In this document: piece by piece, positions 36,193-45,906 of the stretch
How the letters are laid out: each line of letters begins with the position of its first letter
Position numbering within the stretch: the stretch's first letter is position 1
Origin: BP-464 sp963825415
Lineage (GTDB): Bacteria > Actinomycetota > Thermoleophilia > Solirubrobacterales > Solirubrobacteraceae
Length of the DNA stretch: 64,000 bases
Direction of reading: 5' to 3'
NCBI GenBank assembly: GCA_963825415.1
Contig: CAWGTD010000006.1
Coordinates: 248,001-312,000 of the forward strand
The notes under the pieces: model-generated
The model's database searches: none
The model's input: the letters and a program-made list of their open reading frames with translations, nothing else
What the model was told of the DNA's origin: nothing
Made by a program: the position numbers and the translations under genes

Positions 36193-38500
36193 CCGCGCGG
36201 ACGCCGTCGGGAGCGGCGGGCCTGACACCGAATTCGCCGCTGGCGAGGAGCAGGGCGAGCTCGGCGGGCGGCATGGGCCGCGCGAAGTGATAGCCCTGCC
36301 CGATCTCACAGCCGAGGCCGCGAAGCAGCTCGAGCTGCTCTTCGGTCTCGACCCCTTCGGCGACCGCAACCAGCCCGAGCGAGCGGGTCAGGCTCAGCAC
36401 AGCGGTGACGACGGCGGAGTCCGACGAGCTGCGCCCGAGACCGGAGGTGAACGAGCGGTCGATCTTGATGACGTCGACCGGGGGCAGCTCGCGAATCTGA
36501 CTGAGCGACGAGAAGCCGACGCCGAAGTCGTCGAGGGCCACGCGTACGCCCTGAAGCTTGATCGCATTGAGGCTTGCGAGTGCGATCTGGGGGTCATGGA
36601 TGATCGCGCTCTCGGTGATCTCCAGGCACAGCGCGTCGGCATCGAGATCCGCGGCGGCAAGCGCATCGGCGACGGTCTGTGGCAGTTGCGGATCGGAGAG
36701 CTGGCGTCCGGAGACGTTGACCGCGACGCGCACGTCGGGATCGACGGTCCCGGCCCGAAGCCACATCGCAAGCTGGGAGCACGCCTCGCGTAGGACCCAC
36801 TCACCCATCTGCACGATCAGCCCGCTCTCCTCGGCGGCAGGGATGAATTCTCCGGGCGGCACCAGGCCACGCTCGGGGTGCTGCCAACGCATGAGTGCCT
36901 CGACCGCGATGATGCGCCCGGTATCGAGGTCGACCTCAGGCTGGTAGTACAGACACAGCTCGCCGTCGCGTAGCGCCAGCCGCAGAGCGCGGTCGATCGC
37001 CAAGGGATCGGAGTCGTCGACCTGCGCCGTGGCGTCGAAGAGCTCGACCCGAGCGCGGCCGTGGCGCTTCGCCGCATACAACGCGACGTCCGCGTCTCGC
37101 AACAACGAATCCGAGCTCGCGGTGGCGAGGTCGGTGACGCGGATGCCGATGCTCGCGCTCAGATGGAGCTCGCGCCCCTCATGCGTGAACGGTGTCGCGA
37201 GTGCCCTCAACACTTCCCCGGCGACGCGGCGTGCCTCGTCCTCGCCTGCGCCCTCACAGAGCACCGTGAATTCGTCGCCGCCGAACCGGGCGACCGTGTC
37301 CTCGGCGCGCACGGTCTCGGCCAGCCGGCGGCCGGCGTCGATGAGGACGGCGTCGCCTGCCTCATGGCCCAGGCCGTCGTTGACGAGCTTGAAGCGATCG
37401 AGATCGACGAACAGAACCGCGACCGGGCTCGGGAGGCGACGGAGGCGCACCAGCGCGTGCCCGAGCCGGTCAAGGAACAGGGCGCGGTTCGGGAGGCCGG
37501 TCAGGGGATCGTGTAGGGCCCGATGCGCCAGCTCGGCCTCGAAGCGCTTCCGCGAGGTGACGTCGTAGAGCTGGGTGATGAAGTAGCGGACTTCCCCGTC
37601 GTCGTCGCGGACGGCCGTGGCGCCGATCTGCACCCAGACCTCGTGGCCTGCGCGGTGTAGGTAGCGCTTCTCGGTTTCATACACGTCGATCTCGCCGGCC
37701 AACAGGGCGCGATGATGCTCGACATCCGATCCCAGGTCGTCGGGGTGGGTGATGAGGTGGTAGTCGCGGCCGACGAGCTCGTGCTCGTCGTAGCCCGTGA
37801 TCTCGCACATCGCGCGGTTGACGCTGAGGTAGCACCCGTCCGCGTCGACGAGCGCCATACCCGAGACGCCGCTCTCGAAGGACAGCCGAAAGCGTTCGGC
37901 CGTCTCGCGGGCCTCGTCGCGGGCCACGCCGAGGCGACCGCGCATGTCCTCGTTGAGACGCCAAGTGACGATGCTCGCGGCCACCGAGCCCAAGACGAAC
38001 AGGGCATGGATCGCCGCCCAGGCCCAAGGGTTGCCGCCGTGGTTGTAGACCGAGTGCGGCGCGACCGCCCCGAGAATGCCGTGCTCCGCGACGACGTAGC
38101 CGACGGCGAGCCCGAACGGCACCCAGTCCTCGTAGAGCGCCAACACGGCGATCATCACGAAGAAGTGGAAGTGGCCCTCGATCTGCCCGTTCCAGGCATG
38201 GACCAGCACGGCCGAAGCGGTCAGCAGGCCGAACACCGCGGCGATCGACCGTGGGCGCCGGCCGACGCGCTTGAGCATCGCGGCGCCACCGGCGATCGCG
38301 ATCGGCGCCACCCAGCCGACCGCCTCGTCGACCGGGAAGCCGCGCAGCAGCGCGAACACCGGCAGGGCAACTACATGCACCCAGAGGATCCACACGATCG
38401 CGCGGTGGCGGCTCTCCCAGTCCTCGGTGGGCAGGGTCCTTCCGCGCGGCAGCGCATCGCGGACCGTGCTCAGGAGTGGGCGTGGGTTCAGCGAAATCAT
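36185..38500 (-). CDS. Membrane-anchored PAS-GGDEF-EAL protein
   Basis: 771 residues from an ATG at 38500. Residues about 35-200 contain five to six membrane helices, then a PAS domain (about 215-335, MALVDADGCYLSVNRAMCEITGYDEHELVGRDY), a GGDEF domain with intact RFGGDEF and an RxxD inhibition site five residues upstream (RAED), and an EAL domain with EALMRWQHP, NVSGRQL, LEITES, DDFGVGFSS, IKIDRSF and VAEGVET. All catalytic motifs are intact, so it may both make and degrade cyclic di-GMP. Its sensory input is probably through the membrane region and PAS domain. Confidence 0.93.
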   Translation of the reverse strand: MISLNPRPLLSTVRDALPRGRTLPTEDWESRHRAIVWILWVHVVALPVFALLRGFPVDEAVGWVAPIAIAGGAAMLKRVGRRPRSIAAVFGLLTASAVLVHAWNGQIEGHFHFFVMIAVLALYEDWVPFGLAVGYVVAEHGILGAVAPHSVYNHGGNPWAWAAIHALFVLGSVAASIVTWRLNEDMRGRLGVARDEARETAERFRLSFESGVSGMALVDADGCYLSVNRAMCEITGYDEHELVGRDYHLITHPDDLGSDVEHHRALLAGEIDVYETEKRYLHRAGHEVWVQIGATAVRDDDGEVRYFITQLYDVTSRKRFEAELAHRALHDPLTGLPNRALFLDRLGHALVRLRRLPSPVAVLFVDLDRFKLVNDGLGHEAGDAVLIDAGRRLAETVRAEDTVARFGGDEFTVLCEGAGEDEARRVAGEVLRALATPFTHEGRELHLSASIGIRVTDLATASSDSLLRDADVALYAAKRHGRARVELFDATAQVDDSDPLAIDRALRLALRDGELCLYYQPEVDLDTGRIIAVEALMRWQHPERGLVPPGEFIPAAEESGLIVQMGEWVLREACSQLAMWLRAGTVDPDVRVAVNVSGRQLSDPQLPQTVADALAAADLDADALCLEITESAIIHDPQIALASLNAIKLQGVRVALDDFGVGFSSLSQIRELPPVDVIKIDRSFTSGLGRSSSDSAVVTAVLSLTRSLGLVAVAEGVETEEQLELLRGLGCEIGQGYHFARPMPPAELALLLASGEFGVRPAAPDGVRAGA

Positions 38501-38586
38501 GGTGGCAGGCAGACCGGAACCGCTGGACCTGGCCACATAATCGGCTGGAACGGCGGGCGCTTTACCCGCGTCTGGACGCCTGTTCG

Positions 38587-39930
38587 CTAGTTGTTCAAGG
38601 CGAACACCGGCCACTTGCCGGGCACGCCCTTGAGCACGTGGTCGCCGCGGAAGGTGAAATCCAGGCCGGATCCCACGACGGTGCCGTAGGCGGTCCCCGA
38701 CGCCAGGATCTCCCCGGGCTCGGCGAGCGCGGCCACGCGCGCGGCGATGTGGACCGCCATGCCTCCGACGTCGTCGCCGACGATCTCGCACTCCCCCGTG
38801 TGCAGCCCCACGTGGAGCTCGACGCCGAGCGGTCGCACGGCCTCGACGACCGCCCGCGCGCAGCGCAGCGCGGAGGACGGCGGGCCGTCGAAGATCACCA
38901 GGAAGGCGTCGCCGATCGTCTTGACCTCGGTTCCGCCGAAGCGGGCGAGGACCTCGCGGACCGCGCGCTCCTGGGATGAGAGCAGGTCGCGCCAGCGCGC
39001 ATCGCCGAGCCGTGCGGCGTGGCCGGTGGAGTCGACGATGTCGGTGAACAACACGGTGAGCATCGCCCGCTGCACGCCGCCGCTGCGCCCGCCGGTGAGG
39101 AACTCCTCCATCTCGCCGACCAGCGCCTCGCTGTCGCCGGCCGACGGCAGGTTGTCGTCCCCCGGCAGCTCGACAAGGCGCGCGCCGGGAAGGTTTGCGG
39201 CGAGGTAGCGCGAGTGGCGCACGTCGATGAGCCCGTCGTCGGAGCGATGCAGGACCAGCGACGGGACGTTGATCTCCGGCAGCAGGTCGCGGACGTCGAG
39301 CCCCTCGGAGTAGCTGAGCATCCGGCGCAGCGCCCCCGGGCTCAGCGACAGCCGCTCCAGCCGCCCGAGCCAGCTGCGGACGTTCTCCTGATCGGCCAGG
39401 CTGGGCGCGACGACGTGGAGGTTCGAGCCGGTTCCCCACGCGTCGGACATCGCCCCGAAACGCTCCTCGCGCTCGACCGGGTCCGACGCCCACTCGTAGC
39501 CGGGCGCGGCCATCGTGCGAACGACCGGCGCGTAGAAGATCAGGGCACGACAGCGCTCGGGGTACATGTATGCGAACTGGGCGGCGAGCTGGGCGCCGCC
39601 CGTATAGCCCTGGATCACGGCGCGCTCCGAGCCGATCGCGTCGAGGACGGCCGCGATGTCACCCGCCTCCTCCTCGAGCGTGAAGTCGTCGGGCAGTGGA
39701 TCGGAGAGCCCGAGGCCGCGGCGGTCCATCAGGATCACCCGCGCGAAGCTCGTTATGCGGTCGAAGAACCGCGCCAGCCCGGGGTCGTCGAGGACGACCT
39801 CGACGTGGGACAGCAGGCCGCTGAGAAAGACCAGGTCGATCGGCGCGTCGCCGCCGAGTACGCGGTAGGCGAGCGTGGCGTCACCCGTGCGCGCGTAACG
39901 GACCTGCCCCTCCATCACCGCCTGTGCCAT
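38587..39930 (-). CDS. Alpha/beta-hydrolase fused to class III nucleotidyl cyclase
   Basis: 447 residues. The N-terminal half (about 20-260) is an alpha/beta-hydrolase fold with LMDRRGLGLSDP, but the nucleophile elbow reads GYTGGAQ, so Thr replaces the expected Ser. The C-terminal half is a class III cyclase: metal-binding FTDIVDST, substrate lysine in EVKTIGDAF, and VHIAARV where many cyclases have VNxAAR. Fusions like this are known in mycobacteria (Rv1900c-type). The cyclase half looks able to bind nucleotide; the hydrolase half is probably regulatory. ATG 39915 is an alternative start. Confidence 0.85.
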   Translation of the reverse strand: MAQAVMEGQVRYARTGDATLAYRVLGGDAPIDLVFLSGLLSHVEVVLDDPGLARFFDRITSFARVILMDRRGLGLSDPLPDDFTLEEEAGDIAAVLDAIGSERAVIQGYTGGAQLAAQFAYMYPERCRALIFYAPVVRTMAAPGYEWASDPVEREERFGAMSDAWGTGSNLHVVAPSLADQENVRSWLGRLERLSLSPGALRRMLSYSEGLDVRDLLPEINVPSLVLHRSDDGLIDVRHSRYLAANLPGARLVELPGDDNLPSAGDSEALVGEMEEFLTGGRSGGVQRAMLTVLFTDIVDSTGHAARLGDARWRDLLSSQERAVREVLARFGGTEVKTIGDAFLVIFDGPPSSALRCARAVVEAVRPLGVELHVGLHTGECEIVGDDVGGMAVHIAARVAALAEPGEILASGTAYGTVVGSGLDFTFRGDHVLKGVPGKWPVFALNN

Positions 39931-40020
39931 GACCACTGTCCAGACTAGGGCCAGCCGGGTCGACGGCCGGGCATCCGTAGTGTCCCGCCCTACTTCGTCT
40001 TCGCAAAGGAAGGACACCGC

Positions 40021-40392
40021 ATGCCCCGTTCGCAGCGCACCGTGCTGCTCGGCCTCGCCGCCGTCGTCGCGGTCGTGGCCATCGTCATCGCCGTGACCAG
40101 CGGCGGCGGTGACGACAACGACAAGACCGTCACCTCGGCGACCGTCAACGTGGTCGGCGGGGAGCCCGAGGGCGGCGTGAAGACGATCCGCTTCAAGAAG
40201 GGCGGCACGATCGACCTGAAGGTCAACTCCGACACCGCCGGCGAGGTCCACTTCCACGGCTATGACGTGATGAAGGACGTCGACAAGGGCGGCAGCGTCG
40301 AGTTCAAGATGCCGGCCTCCATCGACGGCGTCTTCGAGGTCGAGCTCGAGGACACCAAGACGCAGATCGCGTCGGTCGAGGTCGTGCCGTGA
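40021..40392 (+). CDS. Membrane-anchored cupredoxin-like protein without type-1 copper Cys
   Basis: 123 residues from an ATG at 40021 after AAGGAAGG. An N-terminal anchor (about 7-26) precedes a beta domain with IRFKKGGTIDLKV, VHFHGYDVMKDV and a C-terminal FEVELEDTK strand. The fold pattern is cupredoxin-like but no Cys is present, so a type-1 copper site is unlikely; the HFHG motif may bind a metal. Its stop overlaps the next gene by four bases, so the two act together. Confidence 0.7.
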   Translation: MPRSQRTVLLGLAAVVAVVAIVIAVTSGGGDDNDKTVTSATVNVVGGEPEGGVKTIRFKKGGTIDLKVNSDTAGEVHFHGYDVMKDVDKGGSVEFKMPASIDGVFEVELEDTKTQIASVEVVP

Positions 40393-41810
40393 GACCGGGC
40401 CGGCGGGCGTGCGTGGCGTTGGCGCTGGCCGCCGGCGCCACGCTCGCCCTCCCGGCTGCCGCGAGCGCCCACGGCATCGTCGGCAAGCAGGCGCTGCCGG
40501 TGCCGACCTGGCTGTTCGCATGGGCGGCCGCGGTGGTGCTCGTCGCCTCGTTCGTCGGCCTGGCGCTGCTGTGGCGCGAGCCGCTGCTCGACCGGGTGCG
40601 CGAGCGGCCGCTCGTGAAGGTCCCGCTCGTCTTGGAGATGCTTGCCGGCGCGCTCGGGATCGCGGCGTTCGCGATCTGCGTCTACGCCGGGCTGCGCGGC
40701 GTGCAGAACGTGCAGGCCAACATCCTGCCGACGGTCGTGTTCGTCCACTTCTGGGTGGGCATCCCGATGCTGAGCCTGCTCTTCGGAGACGTCTTCGGCG
40801 CCTTCAACCCCTGGCGGGCTTTCGGCCGGGCGATCGGATGGGTCGTCGGGCGCATCGGCCAGCCGGTCGCGCCGCTGGCCTACCCCGCGCGCCTGGGCCG
40901 CTGGCCGGCCGCGCTGGGGATCCTGTTCTTCGCGTGGGTCGAGCTGGTCTACACCAACCGCTCGGACCCGAGCACGCTGGCGATCATGGCGCTGGCCTAC
41001 GCGGCCCTGCAGCTCGTCGGCATGAGCCTGTACGGCGAGCGCCAGTGGACCCGCAACGCCGACGCGTTCGGGGTCTACTTCGGCCTGTTCGGGCGCCTCG
41101 CGCCGATCCAGTGGCGCGAGCGCCGCGCGTTCCTGCGCGCTCCGGGCACGGCTGTGATCGGCCTCGACACGGTCGCGGGAACGCTCGCCCTCGTGCTGAT
41201 CTCGATCGGCACCACGAGCTTCGACGGCCTCACACAGGGCACGGCCTGGACCGACATCGCCGAGGACCTGATCTCGTTCTTCCGGGACCTTGGCCTGGGC
41301 ACCGACAAGCCGATCGAAGCGGCGTTCACGCTGGGCCTCGTGGTGATGGTCGTGCTGGTGTCGGTCTTCTATCGGCTGGGCATCGCCGGGATGCGTACGG
41401 CCGACCGCGAGCGGCGGCTACCCCGCCTGGCCCAGGAGTTCGCGCCGACGCTGGTGCCGATCGCGCTGGCCTACGTGGTCGCCCACTACTTCTCGCTGCT
41501 GGCCTACTCGGGCCAGGCGATCGCCTACCTGGCGTCCGACCCGCTCGGACACGGATCGAACCTCCTGGGCACGGCCGACGCCACGATCGACTACGGCTGG
41601 ATCTCGGCGAACGCCATCTGGTACGTGCAGGTCGGCGCGCTGGTGATCGGCCACGTCACCGGGCTGGCGCTCGCCCACGAGAAGGCGTTGCGGCTCTATC
41701 CCGACCCGCAGGCGGCGACGCGGTCGCAGTACTGGATGCTGACCGTGATGGTCGGCTTCACGATGCTTGCGCTGTGGCTGATCTCGGCGGGGGCCGCGGC
41801 CGCGTCCTGA
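40389..41810 (+). CDS. Polytopic membrane protein, fenitrothion hydrolase-like
   Basis: 473 residues: a signal-like N-terminus ending AASAHG, then about ten hydrophobic segments with FVHFWVGIPMLSLLFGD, NPWRAF, YTNRSDPSTL and VAHYFSLLAYSGQ. Proteins with this layout are, as I recall, annotated as fenitrothion hydrolase in related actinobacteria, but the biochemical role is unproven. The N-terminal AHG after processing and several conserved His (VHFW, AHYF, GHVTG) suggest a metal site in the membrane. It is co-translated with the cupredoxin-like protein. Confidence 0.65.
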   Translation: MRPGRRACVALALAAGATLALPAAASAHGIVGKQALPVPTWLFAWAAAVVLVASFVGLALLWREPLLDRVRERPLVKVPLVLEMLAGALGIAAFAICVYAGLRGVQNVQANILPTVVFVHFWVGIPMLSLLFGDVFGAFNPWRAFGRAIGWVVGRIGQPVAPLAYPARLGRWPAALGILFFAWVELVYTNRSDPSTLAIMALAYAALQLVGMSLYGERQWTRNADAFGVYFGLFGRLAPIQWRERRAFLRAPGTAVIGLDTVAGTLALVLISIGTTSFDGLTQGTAWTDIAEDLISFFRDLGLGTDKPIEAAFTLGLVVMVVLVSVFYRLGIAGMRTADRERRLPRLAQEFAPTLVPIALAYVVAHYFSLLAYSGQAIAYLASDPLGHGSNLLGTADATIDYGWISANAIWYVQVGALVIGHVTGLALAHEKALRLYPDPQAATRSQYWMLTVMVGFTMLALWLISAGAAAAS

Positions 41811-41816
41811 CCGCGA

Positions 41817-42803
41817 TCACACCGCCCGCGCCAGCGCCGTGGCGAACCACTCGTTCTCGTCGGTGTACCAGCCGGCGAGCTCCATGCCGGCGGCGGCGAG
41901 GTCTGCCTCGAGTCGCGGGCGGGTGAACTTCGCGCTGATCTCCGTGCGCAGCTCCTCGCGTGCGGCGAAGTCGACGGCGAGGTTCAGTGCCCGGACCGTG
42001 ACGTGCTGGCGCGAACGGGCGCGCAGCCGCATCTCGATCCACTCGCGCTCGGTGTCGAAGAACGCGACGTGCTCGAAGGCGTCCTCATCGAAGTCGGCGC
42101 CGAGCTCACGGTTGATGACGCGCAGGACGTTGCGGTTGAACTCCGCGGTGACGCCCTCGGAATCGTCGTAGGCGGCCTCGATCGTCAGCGGGTCCTTGAC
42201 GAGGTCGACGCCGAGCAGCAGGTGACCGCCCTCGTCCAGCCGCTTGGCCAGACCACGCAGGAATCGCCGCCGGCTGCCGGGCGGGAAGTTGCCGATCGTG
42301 CCGCCCAGGAAGCACATCAGCCGTGCCGCCTGCGCCTCGGGGAGCAGCCCGAGGTGGCGTTCGAAGTCCCCGACGAGTCCGTGCACGCGTAGCCCGGGGT
42401 ACTCCTGCACGAGCTGCGCCGCGCTGTCGCGCAGCGCGGCCTCCGAGACGTCGACCGGCACGTAGCGCTGCAACGTTCCGGCCTCGGCCATCGCGTCGAA
42501 CAGCACGCGGGTCTTGCGCGCCGAGCCCGACCCGAGCTCGACCAGCTCTCCGGCGCCCGTCTCGGCGACGATCTCGGCGGCGCAGGCATCGAGGATCGCC
42601 CGCTCGGTGCGGGTCGGGTAGTACTCGGGCAGCTCGCAGATCGCGTCGAAGAGCTCGGAGCCGCGCGCGTCGTAGAAGTGTTTTGGCGGCAGCTCCTTCA
42701 GCGGACGCGTCAGGCCGTCGAGCACGTCGTCGGCGAGCGTTCGCTCGTGGCCGTCGGCCAGCACGCAGTCGACGACCACGCCGGTGTCCAGGACGGGTTC
42801 CAT
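41817..42803 (-). CDS. egtD: L-histidine N-alpha-methyltransferase EgtD
   Basis: 328 residues. The SAM-binding motif is VELGSGSARKTRVL, with PKHFYDARGSELFDAI and PEYYPTRTE at the N-terminus and FLGGTIGNF later, all EgtD signatures. It trimethylates histidine to hercynine, the first step of ergothioneine synthesis. Its start overlaps the egtB stop (TGATG), and it ends six bases from the convergent membrane protein gene. Confidence 0.93.
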   Translation of the reverse strand: MEPVLDTGVVVDCVLADGHERTLADDVLDGLTRPLKELPPKHFYDARGSELFDAICELPEYYPTRTERAILDACAAEIVAETGAGELVELGSGSARKTRVLFDAMAEAGTLQRYVPVDVSEAALRDSAAQLVQEYPGLRVHGLVGDFERHLGLLPEAQAARLMCFLGGTIGNFPPGSRRRFLRGLAKRLDEGGHLLLGVDLVKDPLTIEAAYDDSEGVTAEFNRNVLRVINRELGADFDEDAFEHVAFFDTEREWIEMRLRARSRQHVTVRALNLAVDFAAREELRTEISAKFTRPRLEADLAAAGMELAGWYTDENEWFATALARAV

Positions 42804-43901
42804 CACAGCTCCCTTGCGAGTCGGACGCCGCTGAAGATCTGGCGGCGTTGGGGTAGGTCCCAGTTGCGGAACGTCGGGGTGGCAACGAGGGGGTCGGTGG
42901 CCCACGAGCCGCCGCGCAGCACGCGGTAGCCGCGGTCGAAGAAGACCTCGGAGTACTCCGGGTAGGGATGGGCGCGGAAGCCCGGGTAGGCGGCGAACTC
43001 CGTGGAAGTCCATTCCCAGGCCGCGCCCACGCCGAGCAGCGGCGGCTCGGCGTTCTCCTGGGTCGAGGTCGTCGCCCTCTCCCACTCGGCCTCGGTGGGA
43101 AGGCGGGCCCCCTGGCTGCGGGCGAAGGCGTCGGCCTCGAACCAGGAGATGTGGAGGACGGGCGCGTCCGGGTGGTCGGACGGCCCGCCGTTCCACCCCA
43201 AGGGGTTCGTGATGTCGTAGCACTGCTTCCACGACCAGCCCTCGTCGGACCACCACTCGCGGCGCTGGTAGCCGCCGCCCTCGGCGAACGACAGCCAGGT
43301 GGCGTTGGTCACCGGCGTGCGTGCGATGCGGTAGCCGTCGAGCGCGACGGTGTGGCGCGGGCGCTCGTTGTCGTAGGCGAAACCCGCCGTCGTCCGCTCC
43401 GAGCACCACCTCGCCGGCCGGCATCTCAAGCCAGTCGGGCTCGGCCGGAAAACGTTGCAGGCCCGCCGGCGCGCCGGCGGGCAGGCCGCCGAGGAACATC
43501 GCCTGGCGCATCGTCTCGGTGTGCTGGAGCTCGTGGCGCAGCACCATCTCGTGCAACTCCCCCGGGCCGGTCCGCGCGAGCACGTCGAGCGTGCGGTCGC
43601 GGACCCGGTCGAGATACGACAGCGCCCCCGCCCGGTCGAGCAGCTCGACCTCGGCGCGCACGGTGCGCGGGGTCTCGAACGCGTCGTAGGTCGCGGCCAG
43701 GTCGGCGTGCAGCAGGGGCTCGCCGGCCAGGCGGTGGACGCACCAGAGGTCCTCGTATGCGGCGATGTGGCCCAGGTCCCAGACGAGCGGGCTCATGATC
43801 GGGTCCAGCGGGCGGTGGACGACCTCGTCGTCGAGGCCGGCGACGAGCGCCAGGGTGCGGTCGCGCACGGCGCTCAGGCGCTGGGCGAGGTCGGCGGGCA
43901 C
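42803..43901 (-). CDS. egtB: Ergothioneine synthase EgtB (frameshifted as read)
   Basis: About 365 residues when restored, from an ATG at 43901. The DinB-like N-terminal domain carries the iron-ligand pattern (GHIAAYEDLW and LRHELQHTET); the C-terminal FGE-sulfatase domain has RLPTEAEWERA, WEWTSTEF and RVLRGGSW. Removing one base from the AAA at 43380-43382 joins GADDGGF to AYDNERPRHTVALDG. EgtB attaches sulfur to hercynine using oxygen and iron. egtA, egtC and egtE are not in this window. Confidence 0.9.
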
Positions 43902-43970
43902 CGCCGCGACGATAACGAGTCGCTCGGTCCGGCCCGTCTCGGCCGCTGAAGGCCCCTAGATTTCAAGGCG

Positions 43971-45368
43971 ATGGGCGACGAGCCGCTCACCCTGCCCCCC
44001 GAGGAGCTGCGGCGGCTCGGCCACCGGATCGTCGATGCGATCGTCGAGCACGTCGCCGGGCTGCGCGACCTGCCCCCCATCCGCACCGGCTCGCCCGCGG
44101 AGTTGCGGGCGCGGCTGGCTGCACCGCCGCCGGCCGGCCCCGGCGACCCCGACGCCGCGATCGACACGCTGCTCGAAGACGTCCTGCCGTTCATGCAGCA
44201 CGGCGACCACCCGCGCTTCTACGCGCGGGTGCCGAGCCCAAGCAACGGGGTCTCGGCGCTCGCCGACGCGCTCGGCGCGGGCCTCAACGCCTTCGCCGGC
44301 TCCTGGACGGGCGGCTCGGGGCCGGCGGCGCTCGAGCTGGTGGTCCTCGACTGGCTGCGCGGCTGGTGCGGGCTGCCCGAGGACACCGAGGGCATCCTCG
44401 TGAGCGGCGGATCGGTCGGGAGCCTGACCGCGCTGGCCGCCGCCCGCGGCTCGCTTGACCCCGGATCGGCCGAACGGGCCGTCGCCTACTGCTCCGATCA
44501 GACCCACGCCTCCGTGCTGCGCGCGCTGCGGGTGCTCGGCTTCGGCGGCGACCGGCTGCGGGTGCTCGACACCGACGAGAACTACCGGCTGGGCGCGGAG
44601 GTCGTCGCGGCGGCGGCCGCCGCCGACCGCGCCGCCGGACTGTTCCCCGCGGTGGTGGTCGCAACGGCGGGATCGACCAACACCGGCGCGGTCGACCCGC
44701 TGGACGACCTGGCCGAGGTCAGTCGACAGGAGGGCATGTGGCTGCACGTCGACGGGGCCTACGGTGCGCCGGCCGTGCTCACCGAGCGCGGCCGTGGCGT
44801 TCTCACCGGGCTCGACCGGGCGGACTCGCTGGTGCTGGACCCGCACAAGTGGCTCTTTCAGCCCTACGAGATCGGCGCCGTCCTCGTGCGTAGGCCCGGG
44901 GCCCTGCGGCGGACGTTCGCCATGTCCCCGGAGTACCTGCGCGACGTCCTCGGCAGCAGCGACGAGAGCGACGAGGTGGCCTTCCGCGACCGCGGCCCGC
45001 AGCTCACGCGCGGGTCGCGCGCGCTGAAGCTCTGGCTCTCGCTGCAGGTGTTCGGGCTCGATGCCTTCCGCGCGGCGATCGACCGCGGCATCGACCTCGC
45101 CGAGCACGCGGAGCGGCTCGTGCACGACGCCCCGGGGTTCGAGGTCGTGACCCCCGCCCAGCTCGGCATCCTCACGTTTCGATGGCAGGGCACGGACGCG
45201 GACAACGCCCTGCTGACCCAGCGGGTCGTCGACGACGGCTACGCCGCGCCCAGCTCGACGGTCCTGCGAGGGCGCACCGTCCTGCGCCTTTGCACGATCA
45301 ACCCACGGACCACGGACTCCGAGCTCGAGCGGACGATGGCCCGCATCGCAGAGCTGGCCGAGAGCTAG
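43971..45368 (+). CDS. PLP-dependent group II decarboxylase
   Basis: 465 residues. The PLP site is HVDGAYGAPA followed by LVLDPHKWLFQPYEIGAV (catalytic Lys in DPHKW), with VPSPSNGVSALADALGAGLN near the N-terminus, typical of aromatic-L-amino-acid decarboxylases. It decarboxylates an aromatic amino acid (substrate unknown). It is divergent from egtB; an egtE-type role is unlikely because this is a group II decarboxylase fold rather than the EgtE lyase. Confidence 0.88.
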   Translation: MGDEPLTLPPEELRRLGHRIVDAIVEHVAGLRDLPPIRTGSPAELRARLAAPPPAGPGDPDAAIDTLLEDVLPFMQHGDHPRFYARVPSPSNGVSALADALGAGLNAFAGSWTGGSGPAALELVVLDWLRGWCGLPEDTEGILVSGGSVGSLTALAAARGSLDPGSAERAVAYCSDQTHASVLRALRVLGFGGDRLRVLDTDENYRLGAEVVAAAAAADRAAGLFPAVVVATAGSTNTGAVDPLDDLAEVSRQEGMWLHVDGAYGAPAVLTERGRGVLTGLDRADSLVLDPHKWLFQPYEIGAVLVRRPGALRRTFAMSPEYLRDVLGSSDESDEVAFRDRGPQLTRGSRALKLWLSLQVFGLDAFRAAIDRGIDLAEHAERLVHDAPGFEVVTPAQLGILTFRWQGTDADNALLTQRVVDDGYAAPSSTVLRGRTVLRLCTINPRTTDSELERTMARIAELAES

Positions 45369-45378
45369 GCTCGCGACG

Positions 45379-45906
45379 GTGCCCCGGCGGCTGGACCCCA
45401 ACAGCATCGGAGACCACCTGGACCGGCTCTACCGCGCTGCCTGGGCGTTGACCGGATCGCGCGAGGAGGCCGAAGACCTCGTCCAGGAGACCTGCGTCCG
45501 CGTGCTCGCCAAGCCGCGGCTGCTGCGCAACGACGACGACCTCGGCTATCTGCTTCAGGTGCTGCGCAACACGTTCGTGTCGGTGCATCGCGCCGGGATG
45601 CGACGCCCGCGCGGCGACGCCCCGCCCGAGGGCGTCGAGCTGGCCGATCCGCGCACCGGTTCGCGGCCCGAGGCCATGACCGAGGCGCGCGAGGTGTTCG
45701 CCGCGATCGCCGATCTGCAGGAGGACTACCGCGACGCGCTGATCGCCGTGGACGTCGCCGGGCTCTCATACCGCGAGGCCGGGCGGCTGCTCGGCGCCAA
45801 GGAGGCGACCATCACAAGCCGCCTGCACAGGGCGCGCAGCCAGGTCATGGACCGGCTTTCCGGCGAGCCCGCCGGGAAGGAAGCTCGCTCGCGAGGCGTC
45901 GTATGA
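45379..45906 (+). CDS. ECF-type sigma factor
   Basis: 175 residues from a GTG at 45379. Sigma region 2 (LYRAAWALTGSREEAEDLVQETCVRVLA) and region 4 (ALIAVDVAGLSYREAGRLLGAKEATITSRLHRARSQV) are clear and separated by a short linker (about 80-105). It follows the decarboxylase by 10 bases and overlaps the next gene by four (ATGA). It would direct RNA polymerase to GGAA/CGTC-type promoters; one candidate is upstream of the cupredoxin lipoprotein. Confidence 0.9.
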   Translation: MPRRLDPNSIGDHLDRLYRAAWALTGSREEAEDLVQETCVRVLAKPRLLRNDDDLGYLLQVLRNTFVSVHRAGMRRPRGDAPPEGVELADPRTGSRPEAMTEAREVFAAIADLQEDYRDALIAVDVAGLSYREAGRLLGAKEATITSRLHRARSQVMDRLSGEPAGKEARSRGVV

